Shown here one piece after another: positions 54,614 through 62,962 of a DNA stretch of 64,000 nt. The stretch is from assembly GCA_016218045.1 (NCBI GenBank), contig JACRFB010000046.1, positions 1 through 64,000 on the forward strand, given 5' to 3'. The stretch is from Ignavibacteriota bacterium. GTDB taxonomy: Bacteria > Bacteroidota > Ignavibacteria > SZUA-365. The notes beneath the pieces are model-generated. The model saw only the letters and a program-made list of their open reading frames with translations, was not told the DNA's origin and did no database searches. Every line of letters begins with the position of its first letter. Within the stretch, counting starts at the first letter, position 1. A program made the position numbers and the translations under genes.

Positions 54614-56452
54614 ATGTCGTCGCCCCATCTGTTTCACATACCCGTTCTCGGCATCGGTTTTTCGGTCACGACACCTCTCGCGGTCGCGAAGTACGGCATT
54701 TCGTCGGTCATGTCCATCATCGACGACAAACTTCTCGAGGTTCTGCGCGAACAGCGTCTTGCCGCTGCAGGCAGACCGTATGTGCCCATCGAAGAGGACG
54801 AGGACGACGCGCGCGCACGCCGCATCACCGCCTGGTGCGACATGGTGCATCAGCACGTGCACGAACAGTTCACTGCCCTGCGCGCGTCGGAGTTCACAGA
54901 GGGCGGGGAACTTGCGCGCTATTTCGAAATGCTTCCCGAGGGATCACCGCTGCGCGAGTCATATCTCGCCATGCGCCGCGCAACGGGGCGCGATCGCGTC
55001 GCGCGTCTGCAGCAGCAGCTTCGCGACGCCATGCGGCCCGGATCGATCGACGTCAACATCATGGCGAAAGTCGACAAAAACAATTTCCATCGCGACGGCA
55101 CACCCATGGGTCCGCACGACAGCGACGCGCAGGCCGCGCTGCGCGGCTTCGCGAACAGCCGTCTGCGCAGCGGCGTGGTCTTTTCCGCGGGCATGAATCC
55201 GCGGCTGTACTCCTACGCCGCGTCCTTTGCCGATTTTTATCCCGACAGCGGCGGGGCGATGAAGAAACGCATCATCGTGAAGGTGAGCGATTTCCGCTCG
55301 GCGTTGATCCAGGGCCAGTACTTCGCGAAGAAGGGTCTGTGGGTTTCGGAATACCGCATCGAGTCGGGCCTCAACTGCGGCGGCCACGCGTTCGCGACCG
55401 ACGGCCTGCTCCTCGGCCCCATCCTCGAGGAATTCCGCACACGGCGTGTCGAATTGTTCCGCGAAGCCTACACCAAATACACGCAGGCCCTCACCCGCAT
55501 CGGCCACTACGTGCCGCGGGTGATGCCGCCGCCCATCGTCACCGTACAGGGCGGCGTCGGCACCGCGCAGGAACAGTCGGCGCTGCTCCGGCATTACCGT
55601 GTCAGCTCCGTGGGCTGGGGAACGCCGTTCCTTCTCGTGCCCGAGGCAACCAACGTGGATCCCGCGACACGCGAGCTTCTGCGCGCAGCGGGTGAGGACG
55701 ACCTGTATCTCAGCGGCATCTCGCCTCTGGGTGTGCCCTTCAACAGCCTGCGTGGCAATTCCAAGGACGAGGAAAAAATGCAGCGCGCCGATGCGGGGAA
55801 GCCCGGCAGTCCCTGCATCCGCAAGTACCTCGAATTGAACACGGAACTCACCGAGAAACCGATCTGCAGCGCGTCGATCACCTTCATGCGCAAAAAGCTT
55901 CAGACGCTGAAGGACGCGCTGCCCGGATCCGATTCCTTCAAGGCCGCCTACGACAAGGCCGTCGAGAAAGTCTGCCTCTGCGAAGGTCTCATCACGTCGG
56001 CGCTGCACGCGCACGACATCCGCCTCCCGAAAATCAGCGAGGCCGCCTCCGTCTGTCCCGGCCCGAATCTCGCCTACTTCTCGCGCATCTCGACGCTGCG
56101 CGAGATGGTGGATCACATTTACGGCCGCGCCAATGTGATGACAGATCCCGAGCGTCCGCACATGTTCCTGAAGGAACTGCGCCTGTACATCGACTACTGG
56201 CTCAACAAGGTGCAGGAGAGCGTGAGCGCGGGTGTGCACACACCGGAATTCCTCGCGACGTTCCGCGAAAATCTGCTCGAGGGCATCGAGTACTACCGGT
56301 CCTTCCTGCCCTCCTTCGCCGAGGCGGGCGCGCGTCTGCACCGCCGTATCACCGCGGAACTCGCGGCCGCGGAGGAGACGCTGCGCGGCATCGTCATACC
56401 GGGACTGAGTACGGACGAGGCGGAAGCCCGTCTCGCCCTCGTCACCGTGTAA
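54614..56452 (+). CDS. Large conserved-looking cytosolic protein, possible TIM-barrel flavoprotein
   Basis: A 612-residue protein without signal peptide. I cannot name the family. The opening VLGIGFSVTTPLAVAKYGIS and the internal VTVQGGVGTAQEQSALL and VGWGTPFLLVPEATN recall the (beta/alpha)8 flavin enzymes of the nitronate monooxygenase/FabK type, where GGVGT binds the FMN phosphate. Several cysteines cluster in the last third (GSPCIRKY, KPICSAS, EKVCLCEGL, SVCPGPN), possibly metal ligands. It is convergent with the GH26-like gene, with only 15 bases between the stops. Confidence 0.7.
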   Translation: MSSPHLFHIPVLGIGFSVTTPLAVAKYGISSVMSIIDDKLLEVLREQRLAAAGRPYVPIEEDEDDARARRITAWCDMVHQHVHEQFTALRASEFTEGGELARYFEMLPEGSPLRESYLAMRRATGRDRVARLQQQLRDAMRPGSIDVNIMAKVDKNNFHRDGTPMGPHDSDAQAALRGFANSRLRSGVVFSAGMNPRLYSYAASFADFYPDSGGAMKKRIIVKVSDFRSALIQGQYFAKKGLWVSEYRIESGLNCGGHAFATDGLLLGPILEEFRTRRVELFREAYTKYTQALTRIGHYVPRVMPPPIVTVQGGVGTAQEQSALLRHYRVSSVGWGTPFLLVPEATNVDPATRELLRAAGEDDLYLSGISPLGVPFNSLRGNSKDEEKMQRADAGKPGSPCIRKYLELNTELTEKPICSASITFMRKKLQTLKDALPGSDSFKAAYDKAVEKVCLCEGLITSALHAHDIRLPKISEAASVCPGPNLAYFSRISTLREMVDHIYGRANVMTDPERPHMFLKELRLYIDYWLNKVQESVSAGVHTPEFLATFRENLLEGIEYYRSFLPSFAEAGARLHRRITAELAAAEETLRGIVIPGLSTDEAEARLALVTV

Positions 56453-56467
56453 ACCGCTGCGTCGCCG

Positions 56468-57832
56468 TCAGCGGCTGAGCAGCATGGTGCGCTGAACCGA
56501 CGCGACGTCGGAGCGCAGACTGACCACGTACAGACCGCTGGGAAGATCCGCAGCGTGCAGGCGCACACTGTGCGCGCCTTCCTCGAAGTACTTTTGCACT
56601 GGGAGCACGAGCCGGCGGCCCAGCATGTCGTGCACCGCGAATTCCGCCCGCGTTCCGGCCGCGATGCTGAAGCGCACCGTGGTGACATCGCGGAATGGAT
56701 TCGGCGTGTTCTGTTCGAGCACGAGTGTGTGAGCGGGAACAACGGGTGTGTCGTCGGAGCCCGTGGTGCCGCTCGGCAGATGGATGTACCGTGGCTTGTG
56801 CATCTCCTCGCGATACAGCGCGCTGAGCACCGGACTATTCTCGATACGCGCGTCACCCCAACCGGGATATGCGCGGTCGGGCCAGAGCGCGTCGATATAA
56901 CTGAATCCTTTTATCTCCCGATGATCCGTCATGAATTGCCAGAACTTCACGAACCATCCGTTCCAGTCGTTCTGGCTGTCGGTGGGATCGGCGCTGATGT
57001 TGATGCCCTTCGCGGACGTTTCGCTCATGTACACAGGCCGGCCTTTCGAGCGCGCCATGGCGAGGAAACGTTCCGATTTGCCCTTGCGGGTGATGACACC
57101 ACGCTGATACTCGGGCGCGGCCGGATCGAAGTCCTGCACGTCGAAGAGATCCAGGCCAAACCAGTCCACATACTCGTCGCCCGGATACCAGCGCGCGCCG
57201 CGTGTGTCGACCGAATCGAAGTCGTTCGCCGCGGAAGGGTAGTAGCACCAGATCGTCGCGATCGAATCGCGGAGCCCGCGCGCGGCAAAGCGGTCCACGA
57301 TTTTCCGGAACATCGTCACGTACAAATAGGGATGGTACCCGCCGCCGTTCCATCCCGGCCCCGCGCCGTTGAATTCTCCTCCGATGCGCAGCAGCATGGC
57401 GCGGCCGTAGGCCTTCGACAGCGTGATCACACTGTCGATGATCCAGTCGTACTGATCCGACACCGCTATGACACTGTCGACGGCCACATCACTGACAAAA
57501 AAGAGACTTATTTCCGGAATAAACCCGATGGAATCGGCGCTCTTGAAAAAAGTGGCCATCTGACGGAGCCCGAGCGCCGGGCCGCGCGTGCCGGGTATGC
57601 TGAAGAAAAATCCCTGCACGGCGGGTTGAATGGTGTTGTCGTTGAGCGCGGAGAGATAGCCCGCGATGGGATCGGGTCCCGTCGCGAACGTCATATGCTG
57701 CACGCCATGATAGATGCGCCCGTCCGCGGGTTCGAGCAACGCACCGCGTGTGTTCTGTGCAGCGGCGTGCTGCGCGAGAAACAGGATGGGAAGAAGGAAG
57801 AGGAGTGTGGCGGCGGTGCGGGTCTTGGTCAT
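56468..57832 (-). CDS. GH26-like secreted glycoside hydrolase with T9SS sorting domain
   Basis: A 454-residue protein has a leader (about 1-26, ending HAAAQ) and a TIM-barrel with the two acidic residues expected of clan GH-A enzymes: E153 in LLRIGGEFNGAG (acid/base) and E271 in PVYMSETSAKG (nucleophile). WYPGDEYVDWFGLDLFD between them is typical of beta-mannanase-like GH26 proteins. The sorting domain has NTPNPFRDVTTVRFSI and PSGLYVVSLRSD. It probably attacks a beta-mannan or related glucan outside the cell. GGAG 5 bases upstream supports ATG 57832. Confidence 0.85.
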   Translation of the reverse strand: MTKTRTAATLLFLLPILFLAQHAAAQNTRGALLEPADGRIYHGVQHMTFATGPDPIAGYLSALNDNTIQPAVQGFFFSIPGTRGPALGLRQMATFFKSADSIGFIPEISLFFVSDVAVDSVIAVSDQYDWIIDSVITLSKAYGRAMLLRIGGEFNGAGPGWNGGGYHPYLYVTMFRKIVDRFAARGLRDSIATIWCYYPSAANDFDSVDTRGARWYPGDEYVDWFGLDLFDVQDFDPAAPEYQRGVITRKGKSERFLAMARSKGRPVYMSETSAKGINISADPTDSQNDWNGWFVKFWQFMTDHREIKGFSYIDALWPDRAYPGWGDARIENSPVLSALYREEMHKPRYIHLPSGTTGSDDTPVVPAHTLVLEQNTPNPFRDVTTVRFSIAAGTRAEFAVHDMLGRRLVLPVQKYFEEGAHSVRLHAADLPSGLYVVSLRSDVASVQRTMLLSR

Positions 57833-58293
57833 GGGAACTCCGGTCGTGCGGGAGATGGGGCAGCGTGTACTAATCTAATCGAATCCGGCATTGATCCATA
57901 CCGTTGCTCGCCCGAATGTTTGTGCGGCGAAACCAAATGCCAATTCCGACATAATGAATCCGTTATATGATGTATTGTGCCTGCGGCAGACTACAACAAC
58001 AGCAGCATATTTTGACAGCGGCAGGTGTATGACACACACTCGCACCTTTCAGTGCGCCCTTGCTCCTGTGGCCGGGTGTATCATCGGTGACAGTTTCCCG
58101 ACACAGGGCGAGCGTGCTGTTCGCGCCCTTTTGCCCGATGAGCCGGGTGAGGCGTTTCGACGGTATGTCGATCGGCATGCTGGAAGGGAGGGTGGATCGG
58201 CATTCGTCCGCGCCTGCCCGTATCCGTCGCGGATTTCTTCCTTGAATCTCGGGCGGAATTGCATGAAATTCCGGCGACAGATTCGAGGCAACG
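57833..58293. other. Divergent intergenic region
   Basis: A 461-base spacer between divergent T9SS-cargo genes. Open frames here overlap the next gene out of frame and are not gene-like. I see no repeat array; promoters for both genes are expected here. Confidence 0.45.
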
Positions 58294-60534
58294 ATGTCGG
58301 GGGTTCAACGCACTCTGTGGGTGATGCTGGCATGGTGTATCGCGGCTGGTATGGCGCAGTCGCAGACCGTGCTTCATCTCAAAAGAGCGGACCTGCAGTG
58401 GCCCGTGATCTCGCTGAGATTCGCGGTGGACTGCGGCGGGCTGCCCTCGTTCGACGTTGTGAAGCGCGACCTGCTCCTCCGTGAAAATGGAAGGGAGGTG
58501 CACAACTTCGACGTTGTATGCCGCGACACAACACCGCGCTGCCCCATGTCGGTGGCGCTGACCTTCGACGTCAGCGGAAGCATGATGGGCGTCGGCATCG
58601 ACGAGGCGCGCGTGGCGGGCAAGGCCTTTGTCGAAGCGATGGACGGCGTCAAGGACGAGGCCACGGTTGTGGCGTTCAGCAATATCGTCCGTGTCGTGCA
58701 GACGATGACCACCTCGAAAGGGCGGCTGCGTGTCGCGATCGAAGGACTTGTCGCCACGGGTGGTACGACCATGATCAACGGATGCTACACGGCCCTCGAG
58801 GAATTGGCCGCCAAGGGACGCAACCGTTGCAAGGCGGTGGTATTACTTTCCGACGGAGCCGACAACGGCAGTTGGCGCACGGTGCAGGAGACCATAGCGC
58901 TGGCGAACGCGAACGCGGTGAAGATTTATTGCGTGGGACTCGGCACGCGTCTCGACACCCTGCAACTCAAGCAGCTCGCCAATGGAACCGGCGGCCGCTA
59001 CTTCGAAGTGTACGACCCGCAGCAGCTCAGCGAGGTGTATCGTGTCATCGCCGAACTCGCGACACGCGACGATCCGGACTGCATACTTCGGTACACGGCC
59101 TCGTGCACCGACGACACGACGCGGTCCATCGAACTCGTCCTGCGCGACTATTGCGGCGGAAGCGACAGCGCGACTGTCACCGTGACAGTGCCCGGCGCGG
59201 CGGGCCGCAATCGACCGCTTGCTTTTCGCATGCAGGATGCGGCCGTGTGGGAGGGGAGTGTCCTGTCAGTCCCTATATCGGTGTCGGATACGCTCGCAGC
59301 GGAAATGCTGCCGCGCGGCGATCTCTACATTCGTTACGATCCGTTTCTCCTTGGCGCGCCCGCGGCGCGCGATTCGGGCACGCTGCTCGCGCAGGGCACC
59401 GCCCTGGTACTTGACGCAAGTAACGGACGCGCGCATGTCCGCCTCCTCCGCGACAACATCTGCAGCGGATCAGGAGTGCTCTTCGCGCTCGACTTTCCGA
59501 CACGCGACGTATCCGACACGGTCTGCGCTCCGGTGTTCCTTGAACGTGTGAGTTTCGACGAGGGGTGCATCGTGCCCGCGGCGCTGCCGGGACGTGTCTG
59601 TGTGTATCCCTGCACGATGCACGTACGGCTCGATCCGGAAGGGGAGCGTGAGATCTGCGAGAGCGACAGTCTGCTGCTGCGGGCGGATCCCGGCTTCGCG
59701 CGCTACGAGTGGTTCCGCGACGGCGTGTTGCTCGGCGACACCTCCGCGTCGATCCACGCCCGCGGCGCAGGTGAATATCGCGCCCGCGTGAGCGACATCC
59801 ACCAATGCACAGCGGAGACAGGCACGCTGCTCTTACGCACAGTCTCATCGGCCCCCCGCACAGCGGGGAACGGCGATCGCCAGTTTCTTCCCGACGCCAT
59901 GCCGCGTGTGCTGCCTTTCCGTCTCGAACCGGCGTATGAAGCCGGGAGGCACTTCACTGCGCGGCTGCGGCTGTTGTACGATCCGCGCCTGCTGCGCGCC
60001 CCGCGCATCGACTCGAGCGTAGAACGGTGCTGGTCCGGGAGTATGCGCGTATCGGGAAGCCCGGGTCTGGCGGATGTAACACTGAGCGGAATGATGGATG
60101 GATCGGATCACCCGTTTCTCCGTTTCGTGTTGGAAGCCGTGCCGCAGAAACGCGTCGATTCAACATCGCTCACCTACACGATGGATCTGTCGACGGGGTG
60201 TGATGCCGCGTTGACGCTGCATCATACGCCTGTCCTGCTTGACGGCTACTGCGAAAGCATCCTGCAGCGCGCAGCGCCTCTTTCGCTCAGGGTGTTCCCG
60301 AATCCCGCCACGTCCATGGCTGAGCTTGAACTCTCCGCGCGCGACGAAGGCAGCGTCACCGTGCAGATATCCGACAGTTACGGACGTGTATGTCTTATGT
60401 TGTACGACGGACCGCTCGCCGCGGGTGGCACGACACTTCGTGCCGATCTCGGGGCGCTACCCGCAGGCGTGTATCTCGTCACCGCATCATCGTCGTACCA
60501 CACCGCCGTCACGCCACTCGTCCTTATCCGTTAA
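58294..60534 (+). CDS. VWA-domain secreted protein with T9SS sorting domain
   Basis: A 746-residue protein has a leader (about 1-23, ending AQSQ). The von Willebrand A domain (about 85-265) has an intact MIDAS: D92-x-S94-x-S96 in FDVSGSMM, Thr in GGTTMING and Asp in LLSDGADNG, so it should bind a metal and a ligand. A cohesin-like/Ig-like region follows (LFALDFPTRDVSDTVCAPVF), then FARYEWFRDGVLLGDT (PKD-like). The sorting domain has VFPNPATSMAELEL and PAGVYLVTASS. The likely role is adhesion or substrate binding at the surface. GAGG just upstream supports the start. Confidence 0.87.
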   Translation: MSGVQRTLWVMLAWCIAAGMAQSQTVLHLKRADLQWPVISLRFAVDCGGLPSFDVVKRDLLLRENGREVHNFDVVCRDTTPRCPMSVALTFDVSGSMMGVGIDEARVAGKAFVEAMDGVKDEATVVAFSNIVRVVQTMTTSKGRLRVAIEGLVATGGTTMINGCYTALEELAAKGRNRCKAVVLLSDGADNGSWRTVQETIALANANAVKIYCVGLGTRLDTLQLKQLANGTGGRYFEVYDPQQLSEVYRVIAELATRDDPDCILRYTASCTDDTTRSIELVLRDYCGGSDSATVTVTVPGAAGRNRPLAFRMQDAAVWEGSVLSVPISVSDTLAAEMLPRGDLYIRYDPFLLGAPAARDSGTLLAQGTALVLDASNGRAHVRLLRDNICSGSGVLFALDFPTRDVSDTVCAPVFLERVSFDEGCIVPAALPGRVCVYPCTMHVRLDPEGEREICESDSLLLRADPGFARYEWFRDGVLLGDTSASIHARGAGEYRARVSDIHQCTAETGTLLLRTVSSAPRTAGNGDRQFLPDAMPRVLPFRLEPAYEAGRHFTARLRLLYDPRLLRAPRIDSSVERCWSGSMRVSGSPGLADVTLSGMMDGSDHPFLRFVLEAVPQKRVDSTSLTYTMDLSTGCDAALTLHHTPVLLDGYCESILQRAAPLSLRVFPNPATSMAELELSARDEGSVTVQISDSYGRVCLMLYDGPLAAGGTTLRADLGALPAGVYLVTASSSYHTAVTPLVLIR

Positions 60535-60536
60535 TC

Positions 60537-60591
60537 ACCACTCCACCCTTCTCCCTTCACTCTTCCCCCTTCACCCTTCCCCCTTCACGAA
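60537..60591 (-). repeat. GAAGGGG heptanucleotide array
   Basis: On the minus strand GAAGGGGGAAGGGTGAAGG-type heptamers follow the TGA stop of the gene ending at 60592 and fill the whole gap to the convergent gene. The array is G-rich on that gene's coding strand. Confidence 0.88.
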
Positions 60592-62862
60592 TCATTCGAC
60601 GACGATCTCGTCCACAAACACCCACGCCTTTCCGCCCGCGCCGATATGCCAGTCCGGGCAACGGAGAATATTCTCCGCGCGGATGCGCACATATCGCGCC
60701 GTGACGCCGGGCGTTTCGATCGTGAACGGTGTTGCGAACATGCCATCCATTTCGTCCGACACAGTATTCTCGACTGTGCGGAGCGGAGTGTACTCGACGC
60801 CGTCGGACGAGACAAGAAATTCGACGCGGCGCGGGAGCCATATCCACGAATACCACTGCTGCAGAAACGAGGCGCTGATGCGGCGCACGGGCTGTGTGCT
60901 GCCGAGATCCACCACGGCGTCCATGTGTTCGCCTTCGAAACCGAGCCAGTTGATGTGGAAGTCGTTCGGGCCGTGCCGGCCGTCGGTGAGCGCGCGTCCG
61001 CCGCCGACGGGATACTTCTCACTATGCGGTGTCAGGAGGGAAACCGGTCTGCCGAAGGCGCGATTACCCTCGATGCTCAGGCGCAGTTGCTGTTCGATGG
61101 AGACGAGGTACTCATCGGGACTGGTGCCGCGCTCCTCGAGCCGCTCGATGCCCGCCCGTTTTGCGACGGTGACAAAGGAGCGGAGGCGGTCGCGCATGGA
61201 AGCGGATACGCGCCAGGTGCCGCCGCTTGTGTCGAAGTATGAGAGCGACGGATCGATGCCACGCAGGGAAATTTCGAGTATGGCGTATTCGAGCGGGAGC
61301 CGCGCTATGCGCACACGCTCGAGCAGGACGGCGGAATCGCGCACGGCCGATTCGGCCTCGTCGAAAATGCGCCCGTAGTCCGCGATCAGTCCGGGCGTGA
61401 GATAACTTCGCACGGCGTCGTACGGATTGCCGAAGATGTAGAGCGCGCCCTTCGACTGTTCGAGCGCGTCGTGCATGCGGTCGATGTACCGGCGAATAAT
61501 CGGACCAGCGGATCCGTAATATCCCGTAAGGAAATCGTTCATGACCGAATCGATGTTCACGCCGGGATTCCAGAGCAGTTTCGCGATCAGGTATGTGCGC
61601 AGCTCGCCGAACTCGCCCACGTTGCGGCCGGCGCCCTGTTGGAACATCATGCGTATGCCGTGCCGCGCGAAAAAGCGGATGTTGGGCTGCAGCACGCGCA
61701 GGTTGGGGAAAGGACTCACGAGATTGCGGAACTGCACGACATAGTCCCACATGATGATGTTCCCCGTCAGCCGCGCCCAGTCCTCGACGTCGCGACGGAA
61801 GGAGGCGCTCGCCGGATCCGTGTCGAGCGGCGCACTGCGGTTGCACTCGATCGAACAGAGCATGATGTTCACATTCGGTGCGGGCTGAATGTACGTGGGA
61901 GCGGAGCGTGTGTACTGATACGCGAGTGTCGAGATGTCGCGCCCCGGGAATTGCGCGGCGACACGGTTCACAAAATCCACCAGCGTGCCCGCGCTGCCGC
62001 CGAAGCGCGCATTGGCCTCAGCGCAGCGTTCGCAGCGGCACTCGTTGTAATTGTCGTTGGTCGACACCGACCAGTAGCGCGCTTCCGGTTTGCGGGCAAT
62101 CTGCGCGCGTAACGAATCCACCAAGACCTGGAACACGTCGGGATGCGTGAGGCAGAGCTGTCCGCTCGGAATGCGACGGCCGCCTTGCAGCGTGAACCAG
62201 TCGGAATGTGCGGCGAAATGTTTTTCCGCCGGCACAAGATGCTGGAAGGTGTGCACCCACATACCCCACGACTCGTTGCGGTCGTCGGTTGAATGCAGCT
62301 TGTGCCATTCACTGTACCCGCGGTCCATCGCGTTCAGATAGTGCACTTCGCGATGCGAGAAACGCGGCACCTGGCGCACGTCGACGCGACCGATCCGAAT
62401 CGTGTGCCGTTCGGGAAGGACACGCACTGTCGCGCTGTACACGCGGCAGCCGAGTTGTTCCTCGAGGAACGAATACACGCCATACAATGTGCCCTTGCGC
62501 GGACCACCGACGATGGCGAGCCGACTGCCCGTGCAGCGGATGATGAACCCATCGTCTCCGAGCGCCTGTAATTCAGGCGGGGTCACAAGGGATGCGCTGC
62601 GTGCGGAGGGACCCACCAGTATCTCCCGTGGTCCAGGTTTTTCGTCGGCTGTCCTCAACGGCAGTGTCGCGCCGGATATCTGTGCGATATGGTCGCGCAG
62701 TTCATGGGCGGCGCGCAGCACGATGCTGTCGGCATCCTCCGCCACCACGATGGCGCAGGTGCCGCGCATGTTTTCGACAAGCGTGAATTGTGCCTGCGCG
62801 GGCGAGGCGCAGGCGAGGAGTGTGCACAGGATCGCGAGGCGGGCGGCGGCTGAAGGGTTCAT
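60592..62862 (-). CDS. DUF4838-type (alpha-glucuronidase-like) secreted protein
   Basis: A 756-residue protein has a leader (about 1-24, ending PAQAQ). An N-terminal GH67-like domain (AAHELRDHIAQISGATLPL, GTLYGVYSFLEEQLGCRVYS) is followed by the DUF4838 region with VSTNDNYNECRCERCAEANA and MMFQQGAGRNVGEFGELRTYL. A discoidin-like carbohydrate-binding domain closes the chain (VVDLGSTQPVRRISASFL). I see no T9SS sorting domain. The family is associated with glycan breakdown but its reaction is not established. It is divergent from the GH38-like gene. Confidence 0.83.
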   Translation of the reverse strand: MNPSAAARLAILCTLLACASPAQAQFTLVENMRGTCAIVVAEDADSIVLRAAHELRDHIAQISGATLPLRTADEKPGPREILVGPSARSASLVTPPELQALGDDGFIIRCTGSRLAIVGGPRKGTLYGVYSFLEEQLGCRVYSATVRVLPERHTIRIGRVDVRQVPRFSHREVHYLNAMDRGYSEWHKLHSTDDRNESWGMWVHTFQHLVPAEKHFAAHSDWFTLQGGRRIPSGQLCLTHPDVFQVLVDSLRAQIARKPEARYWSVSTNDNYNECRCERCAEANARFGGSAGTLVDFVNRVAAQFPGRDISTLAYQYTRSAPTYIQPAPNVNIMLCSIECNRSAPLDTDPASASFRRDVEDWARLTGNIIMWDYVVQFRNLVSPFPNLRVLQPNIRFFARHGIRMMFQQGAGRNVGEFGELRTYLIAKLLWNPGVNIDSVMNDFLTGYYGSAGPIIRRYIDRMHDALEQSKGALYIFGNPYDAVRSYLTPGLIADYGRIFDEAESAVRDSAVLLERVRIARLPLEYAILEISLRGIDPSLSYFDTSGGTWRVSASMRDRLRSFVTVAKRAGIERLEERGTSPDEYLVSIEQQLRLSIEGNRAFGRPVSLLTPHSEKYPVGGGRALTDGRHGPNDFHINWLGFEGEHMDAVVDLGSTQPVRRISASFLQQWYSWIWLPRRVEFLVSSDGVEYTPLRTVENTVSDEMDGMFATPFTIETPGVTARYVRIRAENILRCPDWHIGAGGKAWVFVDEIVVE

Positions 62863-62962
62863 GTTTCAAAAATACGGAACACGGCACTTCCGCGTGTGCC
62901 GCATGGGATCGCTGCGTATTTTCGTCACACGTACGAGTATTTCTATCACAACGGTCAGCCGC

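Noticed and set aside
54959-56341. 460-codon minus-strand frame opposite the 612-residue gene
   Set aside because: It is an antisense shadow. The plus-strand frame has coherent motifs and a better start.
57891-58484. 197-codon plus-strand frame upstream of the VWA gene
   Set aside because: It overlaps the VWA gene in another frame for almost 200 bases and shows no conserved features.
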